64,000 nucleotides of DNA from Lederbergia panacisoli (GCF_024626525.1 NZ_JANJGU010000008.1:94725-158724); one strand, 5' to 3'. Positions 10,065 through 20,146 are shown, counted from the first letter of the stretch. Made by a program: numbers and translations. Notes: generated by a model not told the origin, from the letters alone.

Positions 10065-11576
10065 ATGAAAGACTCAAAGGTGCAATTTGAAAGGGCCAAA
10101 ATATTTCCTTTCATTCCGACAGGTGAATATTATTTTAATAAAGGTGTAAAAGCGTATGACCGCTTTGATATAAATAAAGCAAAAAAGTATTTAAAAAGAG
10201 CGTTGGAACTAGAACCGGATGAAGCGATGATTGCATGTCAGCTTGCAATTGTTCTTACTGAATCAGGTGAATATACAGAATCTAATAAACTGTTATTTAT
10301 GATACTCAGTGATTTAGATGATAAGATGTCAGAATGCCATTATTTTATTGCCAATAATTTTGCGCATCTAGGAATGTTTACAGATGCATTTAAACATGCT
10401 CAGCGTTATCTGGAAGAAGATAATATTGGCGAATTTTCGGTAGAAGCCGAAGAATTGATGGAACTTATCGGATTAGATGAAGATGAAAATTTTGATAGTT
10501 TAGTAGAACAGGACGAGCTAATTGATAAATTGGAAACTTCTAGGATATTACTTGAATCAGGAGATTTTAGGGAAGCTATAAGAATGTTAGAGCTGACCGT
10601 TGAGGATTATCCGGAATTTTGGCCAGCTTATAATAATTTGGCTTTAGCATATTTTTATGAAGGTGATTCAGGTAAAGCAGCCGGTACTTTAGAAAAGGTG
10701 TTGGAGAGCAACCCCGGTAATTTACATGCACTTTGTAATTTAGCTGTGTTTCTTTACTATGAAAAGGAAACTGGGCAATTAACGGAGTTGTTGACTGCAT
10801 TGGATAAAGTGCAGCCGATGTTATTTGAACATCGATATAAGCTTGGTGCTACATTCGCTTTAACGGGAAAATATGAACAGGCTTATTTTTGGCTGCGGCA
10901 AATTCAAAAATATGGCTTTGACGGGGACCCAGGATTCTATTACTGGCTCGCTAAAGCAGCTTATTTTACCGGAAATAAAAAAGTTGCAAACCAAGCTTGG
11001 CAAATTCTATCTAAAATGAATCCTAGACAAAACCAAATCGAGCCTTGGAATGTTAAAAACCATCCCGATCCACGGAATCTTGAAGGTGATTCAGCGGTTT
11101 TGAAAATGTTAAATAGTGAGCTGTTTGAAGAAAGGTTATATGCTATTTTTCTTATTTCCGTAACAGACCATATGCAGGATATCTTTTCACATCCAGATTT
11201 CAAACGCCTCGAGGATTTTTCATACGCGGAAAGGATTTATTTAGCGCATATATTAAGGGATCGGCTGAATGCCCCTATACCAGAAGAGGAATACGTAGAA
11301 AAGATTCATGAGGTCGCAGTTAAATTATACGAGCGATTTAATGAAGCAGGTTTAGATACACGTAATATACTATTACAGTGGTTTTCTTTTTTTATTCTAG
11401 GAATGGGAGAAGGCATTTCTATAGCGAATCCAGATGCGTGTGCAGCTGCGGCAGAGTATATTTACTTTAAACAGAGTCATAATAAAAAAACACAAAAGAA
11501 GGTGGCGGAGGAGTACAAAATTTCCGAGGCTACTTTGCGCAAATATATTAAGATAGTGGAAAAGTATTGGGAATAA
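10065..11576 (+). CDS. yvcD: YvcD-like TPR-repeat protein
   Basis: A 503-residue soluble protein with several tetratricopeptide repeats: residues 20-60 (KKYLKRALELEPDEAMIACQLAIVLTESGEY), 155-260 (AYNNLALAYFYEGDSGKAAGTLEKVLESNPGNLHALCNLAVFLYYE) and around 265-310. The C-terminal 170 residues are helical and end in a putative helix-turn-helix-like stretch (KKVAEEYKISEATLRKYIKIV). It precedes trxB as in B. subtilis, though cwlO, which lies between them there, is absent. No enzymatic function is apparent; a scaffold role is likely. Confidence 0.8.
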   Translation: MKDSKVQFERAKIFPFIPTGEYYFNKGVKAYDRFDINKAKKYLKRALELEPDEAMIACQLAIVLTESGEYTESNKLLFMILSDLDDKMSECHYFIANNFAHLGMFTDAFKHAQRYLEEDNIGEFSVEAEELMELIGLDEDENFDSLVEQDELIDKLETSRILLESGDFREAIRMLELTVEDYPEFWPAYNNLALAYFYEGDSGKAAGTLEKVLESNPGNLHALCNLAVFLYYEKETGQLTELLTALDKVQPMLFEHRYKLGATFALTGKYEQAYFWLRQIQKYGFDGDPGFYYWLAKAAYFTGNKKVANQAWQILSKMNPRQNQIEPWNVKNHPDPRNLEGDSAVLKMLNSELFEERLYAIFLISVTDHMQDIFSHPDFKRLEDFSYAERIYLAHILRDRLNAPIPEEEYVEKIHEVAVKLYERFNEAGLDTRNILLQWFSFFILGMGEGISIANPDACAAAAEYIYFKQSHNKKTQKKVAEEYKISEATLRKYIKIVEKYWE

Positions 11577-11663
11577 GCATATTTTTGGACTTGAAGGCGA
11601 TTGTTTATTACGATGAATGTAGGGAATTTGAAACAAAAATAAAGATTTTTTTCATTCATTTAA

Positions 11664-12629
<966 letters not shown>

Positions 12630-12783
12630 TTTTAGGGAAAAGAAAATATAAAAGGGCCAATCAAATATCAAATGCAAAAACGTAATCACGACTTAATAAA
12701 ACTGTAACAGTAGTGAAATGATTTTCGGGTACAGTAGAAACATGAGATATTGACCCCCTTTTTATACAATATCCCTTTCTTAC

Positions 12784-12813
12784 AGCATAGGCCTAGCCTG
12801 TGCTATTTTTTTT
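12784..12813 (+). terminator. Terminator between trxB and rapZ
   Basis: AGCATAGGC / GCCTGTGCT 9-bp stem with a 3-nt loop followed by eight T. It separates trxB from the rapZ-yvcK-whiA-crh operon. Confidence 0.85.
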
Positions 12814-12915
12814 GGTTAATATCTGCACTATTATTTCGTAACTGTAAATAGTATAATAATATGAATGGAAACATCGTCAAAAATACGTTTCGTGAGAAAA
12901 CAGGAGTTGGGAAAC

Positions 12916-13812
12916 ATGAATCCAGCAAGTGCAACGGATGAAATACAATTAGTCATTATTACAGGAATGTCTGGAGCAGGAAAAACTGTTGCAATCCGCA
13001 GTTTTGAAGATTTAGGTTTCTTTTGTGTGGACAATTTACCGCCGGCGCTCATGCCAAAATTCCTAGAATTAATGAAGGAATCTGGAAATAAAATGAATAA
13101 GGTGGCTCTTGTAATGGATTTGCGGGGAAGGGAATTTTTCGATACGTTGGTGCGTATTATCGATGAATTATCGACCTATACCTGGGTGACTCCCCAAATT
13201 CTTTTTCTTGATGCGGATGATGCCACATTAGTTAGAAGGTATAAAGAAACACGTAGATCCCATCCACTTGCGCCATCAGGATTGCCATTGGAAGGGATAG
13301 AGCAGGAGCGGAATTTACTTAATGAATTAAAAGGCCGTGCTCAATCAATTTATAACACATCCACGATGAAACCAATGGAGCTGCGTGAAAAAATATTAGT
13401 TGAGTTTTCTGCAAACAAACAAACAATTTTTACAGTCAATGTCATGTCTTTCGGATTTAAACATGGCATTCCAATAGATGCTGATCTTGTTTTTGACGTA
13501 CGCTTTTTGCCGAATCCCCATTATGTGGATCATATGAGGCCAAAAACGGGACTAGAAGAAGAAGTATCAAGCTATGTTTTAAAGTGGAATGATACACAAA
13601 AGTTTCTAGCAAAAACAATAGACTTATTGACATTTATGCTGCCGCTTTATAAACGCGAAGGAAAAAGCCAGCTTGTTATTGCAATCGGATGTACAGGTGG
13701 ACAGCACCGATCAGTAGCGCTTGCTGAATATATCGGCGCATTTTATAAGAAAGACTATAAAATCCAAATGATCCATCGAGATATACAAAAGAGAAAGGGA
13801 ATAGCTCAATGA
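12916..13812 (+). CDS. rapZ: RNase adapter / nucleotide-binding protein RapZ (YvcJ)
   Basis: The 298-residue protein matches YvcJ of Bacillus, related to E. coli RapZ: Walker A GMSGAGKT near residue 18, conserved [14 protein letters not shown], and the C-terminal motif [10 protein letters not shown] followed by HRDI. YvcJ hydrolyses GTP and affects competence; in E. coli RapZ controls glmS sRNA decay. I chose ATG at 12916 (CAGGAG 10 nt upstream) rather than ATG at 12865, which has no ribosome-binding site. The stop overlaps yvcK by 4 nt. The nudix gene yvcI that precedes it in B. subtilis is absent. Confidence 0.93.
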   Translation: MNPASATDEIQLVIITGMSGAGKTVAIRSFEDLGFFCVDNLPPALMPKFLELMKESGNKMNKVALVMDLRGREFFDTLVRIIDELSTYTWVTPQILFLDADDATLVRRYKETRRSHPLAPSGLPLEGIEQERNLLNELKGRAQSIYNTSTMKPMELREKILVEFSANKQTIFTVNVMSFGFKHGIPIDADLVFDVRFLPNPHYVDHMRPKTGLEEEVSSYVLKWNDTQKFLAKTIDLLTFMLPLYKREGKSQLVIAIGCTGGQHRSVALAEYIGAFYKKDYKIQMIHRDIQKRKGIAQ

Positions 13813-14792
13813 CGCAATATTCAAGGCCGAAAATTGTTGTAATAGGCGGCGGTACAGGATTACCTGTTCTTTTACGCGGTTTGAAAAAAAGACCTGTTGA
13901 TATTACTGCAATCGTAACGGTTGCTGATGATGGCGGAAGTTCAGGCAGGATCAGAAATGAGATGGAAATTCCGTCCCCCGGTGATATTAGGAATGTTTTA
14001 GCCGCATTATCAGATGTTGAACCGCTTGTAGAGGAAATGTTTCAGCATCGATTTAATACAACAAATGAGCTCGCTGGACACTCTCTTGGTAACTTAATAA
14101 TTGCTGCCTTAACTTCAATTACGGGAGACTTTGTGCATGCTGTACAAGAAATGAGCCGTGTACTTAATGTTCACGGTAAAGTTTTGCCTGCAGCTAATCA
14201 AAGCGTCATACTGCACGCAGAAATGGAAGATGGCTCAATTGTAAGCGGCGAATCAAAGATACCTTTTTCCGGTAAAAAAATAAATCGTGTTTTTTTAACA
14301 CCGGAAATGATTAAGCCCCTTCCTGAAACAATTAGATCGTTACGTGAAGCGGATTTGATTGTGATAGGGCCGGGAAGCCTTTATACAAGTATACTTCCCA
14401 ATTTATTAGTGCCGGGCCTTGGTGAAGAAGTATGCAAGGCTAAAGCAAAAAAGGTTTATATTTGTAACATAATGACTCAAGCTGGAGAAACTTTGGGATT
14501 TACTGCAAGCGACCATTTGGAAGCATTATATAGCCATATGAAACGTCCATTTATTGATATCGTACTTGTGAATAATGAAGAGATTCCTAGTGATGTGCAA
14601 AATCGTTATAAGGAAGAGCTAGCCCAACCAGTCAAGTTTGATGTAGATAGGCTGATTTCTCTGGGCGTCGAAGTATTATACGATGAATTTATTAGTTTTG
14701 AAAATGGATATATTCGACATAATACAGAAAAAGTGGCAAGCATGATCTTTTCGCTATTAAGCAGTGGTCCAGATCAAATTGCCCAAACATAA
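13809..14792 (+). CDS. yvcK: YvcK (gluconeogenesis / cell-shape factor, CofD-like fold)
   Basis: The 327-residue protein has the YvcK/CofD-family N-terminus [34 protein letters not shown] near 40-52 and [10 protein letters not shown] near 58. In B. subtilis YvcK is needed for growth on gluconeogenic carbon sources, affects PBP1 localisation and binds UDP-sugars. The ATG overlaps the rapZ stop by 4 nt. The arrangement rapZ-yvcK-whiA-crh is strongly conserved in Firmicutes. Confidence 0.95.
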   Translation: MTQYSRPKIVVIGGGTGLPVLLRGLKKRPVDITAIVTVADDGGSSGRIRNEMEIPSPGDIRNVLAALSDVEPLVEEMFQHRFNTTNELAGHSLGNLIIAALTSITGDFVHAVQEMSRVLNVHGKVLPAANQSVILHAEMEDGSIVSGESKIPFSGKKINRVFLTPEMIKPLPETIRSLREADLIVIGPGSLYTSILPNLLVPGLGEEVCKAKAKKVYICNIMTQAGETLGFTASDHLEALYSHMKRPFIDIVLVNNEEIPSDVQNRYKEELAQPVKFDVDRLISLGVEVLYDEFISFENGYIRHNTEKVASMIFSLLSSGPDQIAQT

Positions 14793-14823
14793 GTAGATAG
14801 TGCGTTAAAGGGGGTGAGAAAGG

Positions 14824-15768
14824 ATGTCGTTTGCTTCAGAGACGAAGAAAGAGCTGACGAACCTTGATGTGAAGGATTGCTGCGCAAAAGCTGAACTTTC
14901 TGCACTCATTAAAATGAACGGTTCCATTTCTTTTTCGAACCGGATTTTGGTTGTTAATGTTCAGACTGAAAATGCAGCAATCGCTAGGCGGATATATACG
15001 TTAATAAAAAAACTTTACGAAGCGGACGTGGAATTGCTTGTCAGGAAAAAAATGCGTCTGAAAAAAAATAATGTATATATTGTGCGATTAAAAAAAGACG
15101 CCGAGAAAATCTTGCGTGAATTAAAGATACTTGGGGACGGACTTACGTTTATACATGATATTAAAAAAGAATTAGTAAGAAAGAAGTGCTGTAAAAGATC
15201 CTATTTACGTGGTGCCTTCCTTGCAGGAGGATCTGTCAATAACCCTGAAACGTCATCTTATCACCTTGAAATTTTCTCACTTTATAAAGAGCATAACGAT
15301 TCACTATGTGAACTTATGAACGACTTTGGACTGAACAGTAAGACACTGGAAAGAAAAAATGGTTTTATTACGTATTTAAAAGAAGCGGAGAAAATTACAG
15401 AATACCTCAATGTAGTGGGTGCCCATAACGCACTGCTCCGTTTTGAAGATGTAAGAATTGTAAGAGATATGCGCAACTCAGTTAATCGTCTTGTAAATTG
15501 CGAAACAGCCAATCTGAATAAAACTATTGGTGCAGCGCTTAGACAAGTTGAAAATATTCGCTTTATTGAAGAATCAGTAGGATTGGATATATTGCCAGAT
15601 AAACTAAGAGAAATTGCTGTGCTTCGTGTTGAACATCAAGATGTTACGTTAAAGGAATTAGGAGAAATGGTGTCAAGCGGAACCATCAGTAAATCGGGCA
15701 TTAATCATCGATTGAGAAAAATTGATGCCATTGCGGAAAATCTCCGTAAGGGCGTTCAAGGAGAATAA
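14824..15768 (+). CDS. whiA: Sporulation/cell-division regulator WhiA
   Basis: The 314-residue protein starts with the WhiA N-terminal signature [10 protein letters not shown], followed by a degenerate LAGLIDADG homing-endonuclease-like domain ([23 protein letters not shown] near 128-150) and a C-terminal helix-turn-helix ([25 protein letters not shown] near 280-305). WhiA binds DNA and affects division and chromosome segregation in Bacillus. An AAAGGGGGTGAG Shine-Dalgarno sequence precedes the ATG. Confidence 0.96.
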   Translation: MSFASETKKELTNLDVKDCCAKAELSALIKMNGSISFSNRILVVNVQTENAAIARRIYTLIKKLYEADVELLVRKKMRLKKNNVYIVRLKKDAEKILRELKILGDGLTFIHDIKKELVRKKCCKRSYLRGAFLAGGSVNNPETSSYHLEIFSLYKEHNDSLCELMNDFGLNSKTLERKNGFITYLKEAEKITEYLNVVGAHNALLRFEDVRIVRDMRNSVNRLVNCETANLNKTIGAALRQVENIRFIEESVGLDILPDKLREIAVLRVEHQDVTLKELGEMVSSGTISKSGINHRLRKIDAIAENLRKGVQGE

Positions 15769-15789
15769 ACAGTAAAAGGAGAGATATAG

Positions 15790-16047
15790 TTGGCTCAAAA
15801 AAAAGTGGAAGTAAAATTAAATACTGGATTACAAGCACGTTCTGCCGCTCTATTTGTACAAGAAGCTAGTCGCTTTACATCAGATATATTTATAGAGAAA
15901 GATGGCAGAAAAGTAAATGCAAAAAGCATCATGGGATTAATGAGCCTTGCCATTGGGCCAGGTGCAAACATCAAGCTTTATGCTGAAGGCAATGATGAAG
16001 AGGAAGTGCTGGATACATTATCTGCATTTGTACTAAGTGAAAGTTAA
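15790..16047 (+). CDS. crh: Catabolite repression HPr-like protein Crh
   Basis: Crh is an HPr paralogue that is phosphorylated only on Ser46 by HprK and then acts as co-repressor of CcpA. The 85-residue sequence has Gln at position 15 in place of the PTS-active His (NTGLQARSAALFV) and keeps Ser46 (NAKSIMGL), the two features that separate Crh from HPr. The start is TTG at 15790, 7 nt after AAAGGAGA. It is the last gene of the rapZ operon. Confidence 0.96.
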   Translation: MAQKKVEVKLNTGLQARSAALFVQEASRFTSDIFIEKDGRKVNAKSIMGLMSLAIGPGANIKLYAEGNDEEEVLDTLSAFVLSES

Positions 16048-16058
16048 ACATACTTTTC

Positions 16059-16098
16059 GGCGGCTAATGCGATCTGCTATTGCCGCCCATTGTTTTTT
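16059..16098 (+). terminator. Terminator of the rapZ-yvcK-whiA-crh operon
   Basis: GGCGGCTAAT pairs with ATTGCCGCC around a short loop, followed by seven T at 16092-16098. Confidence 0.8.
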
Positions 16099-16104
16099 TC
16101 TGGT

Positions 16105-16180
16105 GGCTAGCTCGCTCCAGCGCCTGTCTACGAGCAGGCATATGTTGTAGGAGGATGAGCAAGGCGCTTACACTTTTCTA
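16105..16180 (+). repeat. Dispersed repeat family 2, short copy (D)
   Basis: Left end GGCTAGCTCGCTCCAGCGCC and right end AAGGCGCTTACACTTTTCTA match the ends of the longer copies at 22465 and 57360; the centre is shortened. Its right end lies 6 nt before the Shine-Dalgarno of the ABC transporter gene. Confidence 0.7.
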
Positions 16181-16197
16181 AAATCGAGGTGATATAT

Positions 16198-17916
16198 ATG
16201 TTAAAAAAGTTCTTCTCATACTATAAACCACATAAACGATTATTTATTATTGATTTTTCAAGTGCTTTAGTTGTGGCCGTTCTAGAATTGGCCTTTCCGG
16301 TAGCCGTTCAATGGTTTATAGATAAGCTATTGCCAGGCGGCGATTGGAATAAGATTGTAACCATCGGCATTCTTTTATTAATTGTCTATTTATTAAGTAC
16401 TGTATTGCAATATATTGTCAGTTATTTAGGTCATAAACTGGGAATCAATATTGAAACGGATATGAGAGAACAATTATTTACTCATGTCCAACGTCAATCT
16501 TTCCGCTTTTTTGATAATACAAAAACAGGGCATATTATGAGCCGAATCACGAATGATTTATTTGATATCGGTGAACTTGCCCACCACGGTCCAGAAGACT
16601 TCTTCATTGCGATTATGACGTTTATTGGTGCATTTGTCATCATGTTTAATATCAATCCGGAACTTGCCATTATTGCGATTATTATGATCCCTTTCCTTGT
16701 TTGGCTCGTAACGTATTGCAATATAAAAATGAATAATGCATGGAAAAACATGTACAGTAGGATTGCTGATGTAAATGCGAGGGTGGAAGATAGTGTTTCC
16801 GGTGTACGTGTTGTCCAATCTTTTACAAATGAAGAATTTGAAATTAGCCGTTTCAAAAAAGATAATGGAAGTTTTCGTTTAGCCAAGCTGATTGCATATA
16901 AAGTGATGGCAGGGACACATTCTAGTATTTATATGATGACCCGGTTAGTCACTCTATTAGTTTTAGTTGTTGGTGCATGGTTTAGCTTTAACGGCAAACT
17001 TACTTACGGGGAACTTGTCAGTTTCGTATTGTACGTGAATGTATTGATTAAGCCAGTTGATAAAATTAGCGCCCTTCTAGAGCTGTATCCGAAAGGAATG
17101 GCTGGATTTAAAAGATTCCTAGAATTAATTGAACAAGATCCAGAGATCAAGGATCGTCCACATGCCGAAACTGTAAAGGGACTGATGGGTGATATTCAAT
17201 TCGATAATGTGTATTTCCATTACGATGACCATAAAGCAGTTCTTGAAGGTATTGATTTGAATATTCGTGCTGGTGAGACGATAGCGTTTGTCGGACCGTC
17301 TGGTGCCGGAAAAACGACGATTTGTTCTTTAATTCCTCGTTTTTATGATGTCCAAGCAGGTTCCATCTCCATAGACGGCATTGATATTCGCGATATGACG
17401 AAGCACTCACTTCGCTCACAGATTGGGATAGTTCAGCAAGACGTTTTCTTATTTACAGGAACGATACGTGAAAACATCGCCTATGGTAAAAGAGATGCGA
17501 CTGAAGAGGAAATTCGGGATGCTGCTCGTAAAGCCCATTTAGAAGATTTTATTGCTTCACTTCCCGATGGCTACGAAACGCAAATCGGAGAGCGTGGCTT
17601 GAAGCTTTCAGGCGGACAAAAACAGCGTCTAGCGATTGCGAGAATGTTTTTGAAAAATCCACCTATCTTAATTTTGGACGAAGCAACCTCCGCACTCGAT
17701 ACAGAAACAGAAAAAATCATTCAACAAGCATTAAACGAACTAGCAGAAAATCGCACAACTCTAGTTATCGCACACCGTTTGGCGACCATTCGAGATGCCG
17801 ATAGAGTCGTCGTTGTGACGGAAGATGGAATTGCAGAAGATGGTACGTATACGGAGTTAGTGAATCAAGGCGGGCTATTTGCAAGGCTTCATAATATTCA
17901 GTTTCAAGAAGTTTGA
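16198..17916 (+). CDS. ABC-type multidrug/lipid exporter (fused TM and ATPase)
   Basis: The 572-residue half-transporter has an N-terminal six-helix ABC exporter domain (residues 1-300) and a C-terminal ATPase domain with Walker A GPSGAGKTT near 369, Q-loop, signature LSGGQKQR near 475, Walker B ILILDEATSALD and the H-loop AHRLATI. It should work as a homodimer, like Sav1866, and resembles B. subtilis YgaD most closely by memory. I chose ATG at 16198 because GAGGTGAT is correctly spaced; the GTG at 16189 overlaps it. Substrate unknown. Confidence 0.9.
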   Translation: MLKKFFSYYKPHKRLFIIDFSSALVVAVLELAFPVAVQWFIDKLLPGGDWNKIVTIGILLLIVYLLSTVLQYIVSYLGHKLGINIETDMREQLFTHVQRQSFRFFDNTKTGHIMSRITNDLFDIGELAHHGPEDFFIAIMTFIGAFVIMFNINPELAIIAIIMIPFLVWLVTYCNIKMNNAWKNMYSRIADVNARVEDSVSGVRVVQSFTNEEFEISRFKKDNGSFRLAKLIAYKVMAGTHSSIYMMTRLVTLLVLVVGAWFSFNGKLTYGELVSFVLYVNVLIKPVDKISALLELYPKGMAGFKRFLELIEQDPEIKDRPHAETVKGLMGDIQFDNVYFHYDDHKAVLEGIDLNIRAGETIAFVGPSGAGKTTICSLIPRFYDVQAGSISIDGIDIRDMTKHSLRSQIGIVQQDVFLFTGTIRENIAYGKRDATEEEIRDAARKAHLEDFIASLPDGYETQIGERGLKLSGGQKQRLAIARMFLKNPPILILDEATSALDTETEKIIQQALNELAENRTTLVIAHRLATIRDADRVVVVTEDGIAEDGTYTELVNQGGLFARLHNIQFQEV

Positions 17917-18060
17917 GTGATCGATTAATAGATCTAAAAAAAATTGCGATTCATCTTTTGTTTATTGAGACCTTATGGGTGGCAATATGAGCTGCAGAGC
18001 GACCTCAGACGAGTAATTAAGACCTTAAGCGAAGCGAGTTTTATAGTACCAGAAATACAA

Positions 18061-18097
18061 AAGCAGGTGAAAAACAATTTATGTTTTTCACCTGCTT
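18061..18097. terminator. Bidirectional terminator between the ABC exporter gene and clpP
   Basis: Perfect 15-bp stem AAGCAGGTGAAAAAC / GTTTTTCACCTGCTT with a 7-nt loop, placed between convergent genes and flanked by A/T tracts on both sides. Confidence 0.88.
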
Positions 18098-18106
18098 AAT
18101 TTTCTA

Positions 18107-18703
18107 CTATTTAGACATATCCTCATTACGCTGAATGATATGGTCGATTAAGCCGTATTCTTTTGCACGTTCCGCAGTCATAAAATTATCGCGGTCCGTA
18201 TCACGACTGATAACCTCAATTGGTTGCCCAGTCCGATCAGAAAGAATTTTGTTTAATTTTTCTCGCATATGGAGAATCCGTTTTGCAGCAATCTCAATTT
18301 CAGTTGCTTGACCTTGTGCTCCACCAAGCGGCTGGTGAATCATCACTTCACTGTTTGGAAGGGCAAAGCGCTTGCCTTTTGTTCCAGCTGCTAGCAAAAA
18401 AGCACCCATCGATGCTGCCATACCGATACAAATGGTATGTACATCTGCTTTTATAAATTGCATCGTATCGTAGATCGCCATCCCAGCGGTAATGCTTCCA
18501 CCCGGGCTATTAATGTAAAGATAAATATCTTTTTCAGGATTTTCAGCTTCCAAGAATAATAATTGAGCTACGATGGAGTTTGCAACTGTATCATCAATCG
18601 CACTTCCAAGCATGATAATACGGTCTTTCAATAATCGGGAATAAATATCGTATGCACGTTCTCCACGGTTCGTTTGTTCAATAACAGTTGGAATTAAATG
18701 CAA
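18107..18703 (-). CDS. clpP: ATP-dependent Clp protease proteolytic subunit
   Basis: ClpP forms the 14-mer serine protease chamber used with ClpX, ClpC and ClpE for general and regulatory proteolysis, including destruction of tmRNA-tagged proteins (smpB and ssrA are in this window). The 198-residue protein has catalytic Ser98 in [11 protein letters not shown] and His123 in MIHQPLGG, and the expected Asp near 172. An AAAGGAGGAGAA Shine-Dalgarno sequence precedes the ATG. Expression is probably repressed by CtsR, as an operator overlaps the promoter. Confidence 0.98.
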   Translation of the reverse strand: MHLIPTVIEQTNRGERAYDIYSRLLKDRIIMLGSAIDDTVANSIVAQLLFLEAENPEKDIYLYINSPGGSITAGMAIYDTMQFIKADVHTICIGMAASMGAFLLAAGTKGKRFALPNSEVMIHQPLGGAQGQATEIEIAAKRILHMREKLNKILSDRTGQPIEVISRDTDRDNFMTAERAKEYGLIDHIIQRNEDMSK

Positions 18704-18767
18704 AATGTTCTCCTCCTTTAGTAAGGCTTTTATTTTATTACATTATGTATTTCCATCATACAATGAT

Positions 18768-18784
18768 GGTCAATAAAGGTCAAA
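18768..18784 (-). promoter_or_regulatory. CtsR operator of clpP
   Basis: GGTCAATAAAGGTCAAA on the + strand is a direct heptad repeat matching the CtsR box (RGTCAAA, 3 nt, RGTCAAA) at 13 of 14 heptad positions. It overlaps the predicted clpP transcription start, as expected for a repressor site. Confidence 0.85.
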
Positions 18785-18812
18785 TTATACACCTTTATTT
18801 TTTGCTATTTCA
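18784..18812 (-). promoter_or_regulatory. Sigma-A promoter of clpP
   Basis: On the - strand, TGAAAT (18807-18812), 17-nt spacer, TATAAT (18784-18789), about 80 nt upstream of the clpP start. Confidence 0.65.
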
Positions 18813-18875
18813 GCTGCGCTTTTCGTTATATCATATTATATTTACCACTTCTATATAATAATAAACGTAAATAGC

Positions 18876-18904
18876 TTGCAATGTGTAATTATTTATCTTA
18901 TAAT
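18876..18904 (+). promoter_or_regulatory. Promoter of tRNA-Arg
   Basis: TTGCAA at 18876-18881, 17-nt spacer, TATAAT at 18899-18904, 25 nt before the tRNA. Confidence 0.75.
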
Positions 18905-18929
18905 TTTTTATCGTACGGTTAAAAACTGT

Positions 18930-19001
18930 GCCCTCGTGGTGCAACGGATAGCACGTGAGATTCCGGTTCTTAAGATGTGGGTTCGATTCCTGCCGAGGGC
19001 G
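18930..19001 (+). tRNA. tRNA-Arg, anticodon CCG
   Basis: A complete cloverleaf: acceptor GCCCTCG / CGAGGGC, D arm GTGC / GCAC, anticodon stem TGAGA / TCTTA with loop TTCCGGT (anticodon CCG), and T arm GTGGG-TTCGATT-CCTGC. The discriminator is G; CCA is not encoded. A tRNA-Arg lies beside clpP in B. subtilis too. Confidence 0.95.
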
Positions 19002-19017
19002 TCATATTAAATCTTTT

Positions 19018-19043
19018 CCACCATAATGAATGGTGGTTTTTTT
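19018..19043 (+). terminator. Terminator of tRNA-Arg
   Basis: CCACCAT / ATGGTGG stem with a 5-nt loop followed by seven T. Confidence 0.9.
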
Positions 19044-19070
19044 ATTTATGAAAAAATTTTCAATAAAGTG

Positions 19071-19099
19071 TTTACAATCATACTTATATTGGATATAAT
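19071..19099 (+). promoter_or_regulatory. Promoter of the small-gene locus
   Basis: TTTACA at 19071-19076, 17-nt spacer, TATAAT at 19094-19099; a near-consensus sigma-A promoter upstream of the 25-residue ORF. Confidence 0.8.
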
Positions 19100-19141
19100 T
19101 ACCACCGTAAGTAAAAAATTCTTAAGGAGGTCGGATGAAAA

Positions 19142-19219
19142 ATGAAAACTTTATCATTAGTTAATCAAGTGCAATTTAATAATTTAATAAATTCGACCTA
19201 CGGGGAATGGACTGCTTAA
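19142..19219 (+). CDS. 25-residue small ORF, possible leader peptide
   Basis: The ORF encodes MKTLSLVNQVQFNNLINS followed by TYGEWTA. A strong promoter and a perfect AAGGAGG at 19124-19130 precede it, 11 nt from ATG 19142. The GGTCG that adjoins the Shine-Dalgarno can pair with CGACC near the end of the ORF, so translation might be structure-controlled. A tandem set of terminator-like hairpins follows. I do not recognise the peptide. It may be a leader peptide or a small membrane-associated or regulatory peptide. Confidence 0.5.
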   Translation: MKTLSLVNQVQFNNLINSTYGEWTA

Positions 19220-19253
19220 TTTTTGACTATTACTACAATCATAAAATATCCAT

Positions 19254-19375
19254 GCCGCAGGGAGAATGTTCCCCTGCGGCTTTTTATGCCCATTTTTAAA
19301 GCCGCAGGAGAAGTGTATTCTTGCGGCTTTTTTTGTGCTAAGCCGCAGGAGCAATGTCTTCTTGCGGTTTTTTTT
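19254..19375 (+). repeat. Three tandem terminator-like hairpins
   Basis: Hairpins at 19254-19285, 19299-19334 and 19340-19375 each have a GCCGCAGG / CTTGCGGC-type stem of 9-11 bp, a 9-nt loop and a run of five to eight T. All three are homologous (stem GCCGCAGG, loop with A/GTGT). Each carries AGGGAG or AGGAG plus an ATG or GTG around the loop. They separate the 25-residue ORF from the YrzI-like gene. Confidence 0.85.
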
Positions 19376-19419
19376 CGTCATATTGGATATAAATGATTAT
19401 TTAAGGAGGTGTGAATAAA

Positions 19420-19560
19420 ATGACATTAAATATTATATTTTTTACAATTACGATTAAGAGGCGACACGTTACACTTGAAGAAGCTCTTCATAATAAAAAA
19501 ATTGAGAAAATGCATAATGAAATTAAAGATCGTCAGATTTCTATGTATCGCCCGTACTAA
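19420..19560 (+). CDS. yrzI: YrzI-family small protein
   Basis: The 46-residue protein starts MTLNIIFFTITIKRRHVTLE and ends DRQISMYRPY. This hydrophobic N-terminus and the DRQISMYRP end match the YrzI family of small Bacillus proteins of unknown function. AAGGAGGTGTG lies 8 nt upstream. The upstream sequence (TATTGGATATAA, then TTAAGGAGGT) duplicates the region upstream of the 25-residue ORF, so the two small genes look like products of a local duplication of leader sequence. Confidence 0.75.
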   Translation: MTLNIIFFTITIKRRHVTLEEALHNKKIEKMHNEIKDRQISMYRPY

Positions 19561-19596
19561 TATTTTTTTAAAAATTAATGAAAGGTGGTTTTTAAC

Positions 19597-19656
19597 ATGA
19601 TTATTCTAATGTTGGGACGTCAATCAATTTATGAGGTTTATAAAGACAGTACCTAG
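19597..19656 (+). CDS. 19-residue small ORF
   Basis: ATG at 19597 follows GAAAGGTGG with suitable spacing and encodes MIILMLGRQSIYEVYKDST. It lies in the 321-nt gap between yrzI and the glutaredoxin gene, upstream of a terminator. Too short to judge; listed because of its ribosome-binding site and its place in a run of small ORFs. Confidence 0.25.
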   Translation: MIILMLGRQSIYEVYKDST

Positions 19657-19726
19657 TACAAAAATGAATATGTGAGAATCTAAAATTTTCGTTTTTTCAT
19701 ATGGACTTAATTGAATCAATACAGGT

Positions 19727-19762
19727 GGCCTTAGTACAAGAATGGGTACTAGGGTCATTTTT
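19727..19762 (+). terminator. Terminator after the small-gene locus
   Basis: GGCCTTAGTAC / GTACTAGGGTC 11-bp stem (with G-U pairs), 8-nt loop, then ATTTTT. Confidence 0.75.
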
Positions 19763-19881
19763 ATAATAAATATTGTATTTATCTTTATAGTAGATCTTTC
19801 AATACAATATAGGAGGACTTTATTTTTCAAGATTGCTATAATGAAAATGTGAAATCTATAGCTAAAAGGAACGTGAACTAA

Positions 19882-20121
19882 ATGCAAATCATTTTTTATA
19901 CTCGAAATCGCTGCCCTCTTTGCGTAGATGCAAAATTGATCCTCCAACAACTTCAGAGAGAGCATCAATTTCAAATTATCGAAAGGGATATTGATACGAA
20001 TGACGAATGGACAGAACAATATGGTTTAATGATACCTGTTGTTGAAGTTGCGGGAGAGGTTGTACAATATGGCTTGATTGATCCAATCACAATTGAGGAA
20101 AAATTAAATCATTTAATTTGA
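19882..20121 (+). CDS. Glutaredoxin-family protein
   Basis: A 79-residue thioredoxin-fold protein with the redox motif CPLC at residues 12-15 (YTRNRCPLCVDAK), a middle Ile-Pro (LMIPVVEV, the cis-proline loop) and a C-terminal helix. This is the short glutaredoxin-like family found beside cggR in several Bacillaceae. The cggR operon promoter overlaps its 3' end. The partner or substrate is unknown. Confidence 0.85.
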   Translation: MQIIFYTRNRCPLCVDAKLILQQLQREHQFQIIERDIDTNDEWTEQYGLMIPVVEVAGEVVQYGLIDPITIEEKLNHLI

Positions 20122-20146
20122 ATTATCTTAAGTCGAGTGCTAAAAT
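20118..20146 (+). promoter_or_regulatory. Promoter of the cggR-gapA operon
   Basis: TTGAAT at 20118-20123, 17-nt spacer, TAAAAT at 20141-20146. It overlaps the last codon of the glutaredoxin gene and lies upstream of the CggR operator. Confidence 0.75.

Noticed and set aside
12865..12915. Longer RapZ starting at ATG 12865
   Set aside because: No ribosome-binding site, and the extra residues do not match the family; ATG 12916 has CAGGAG at proper distance.
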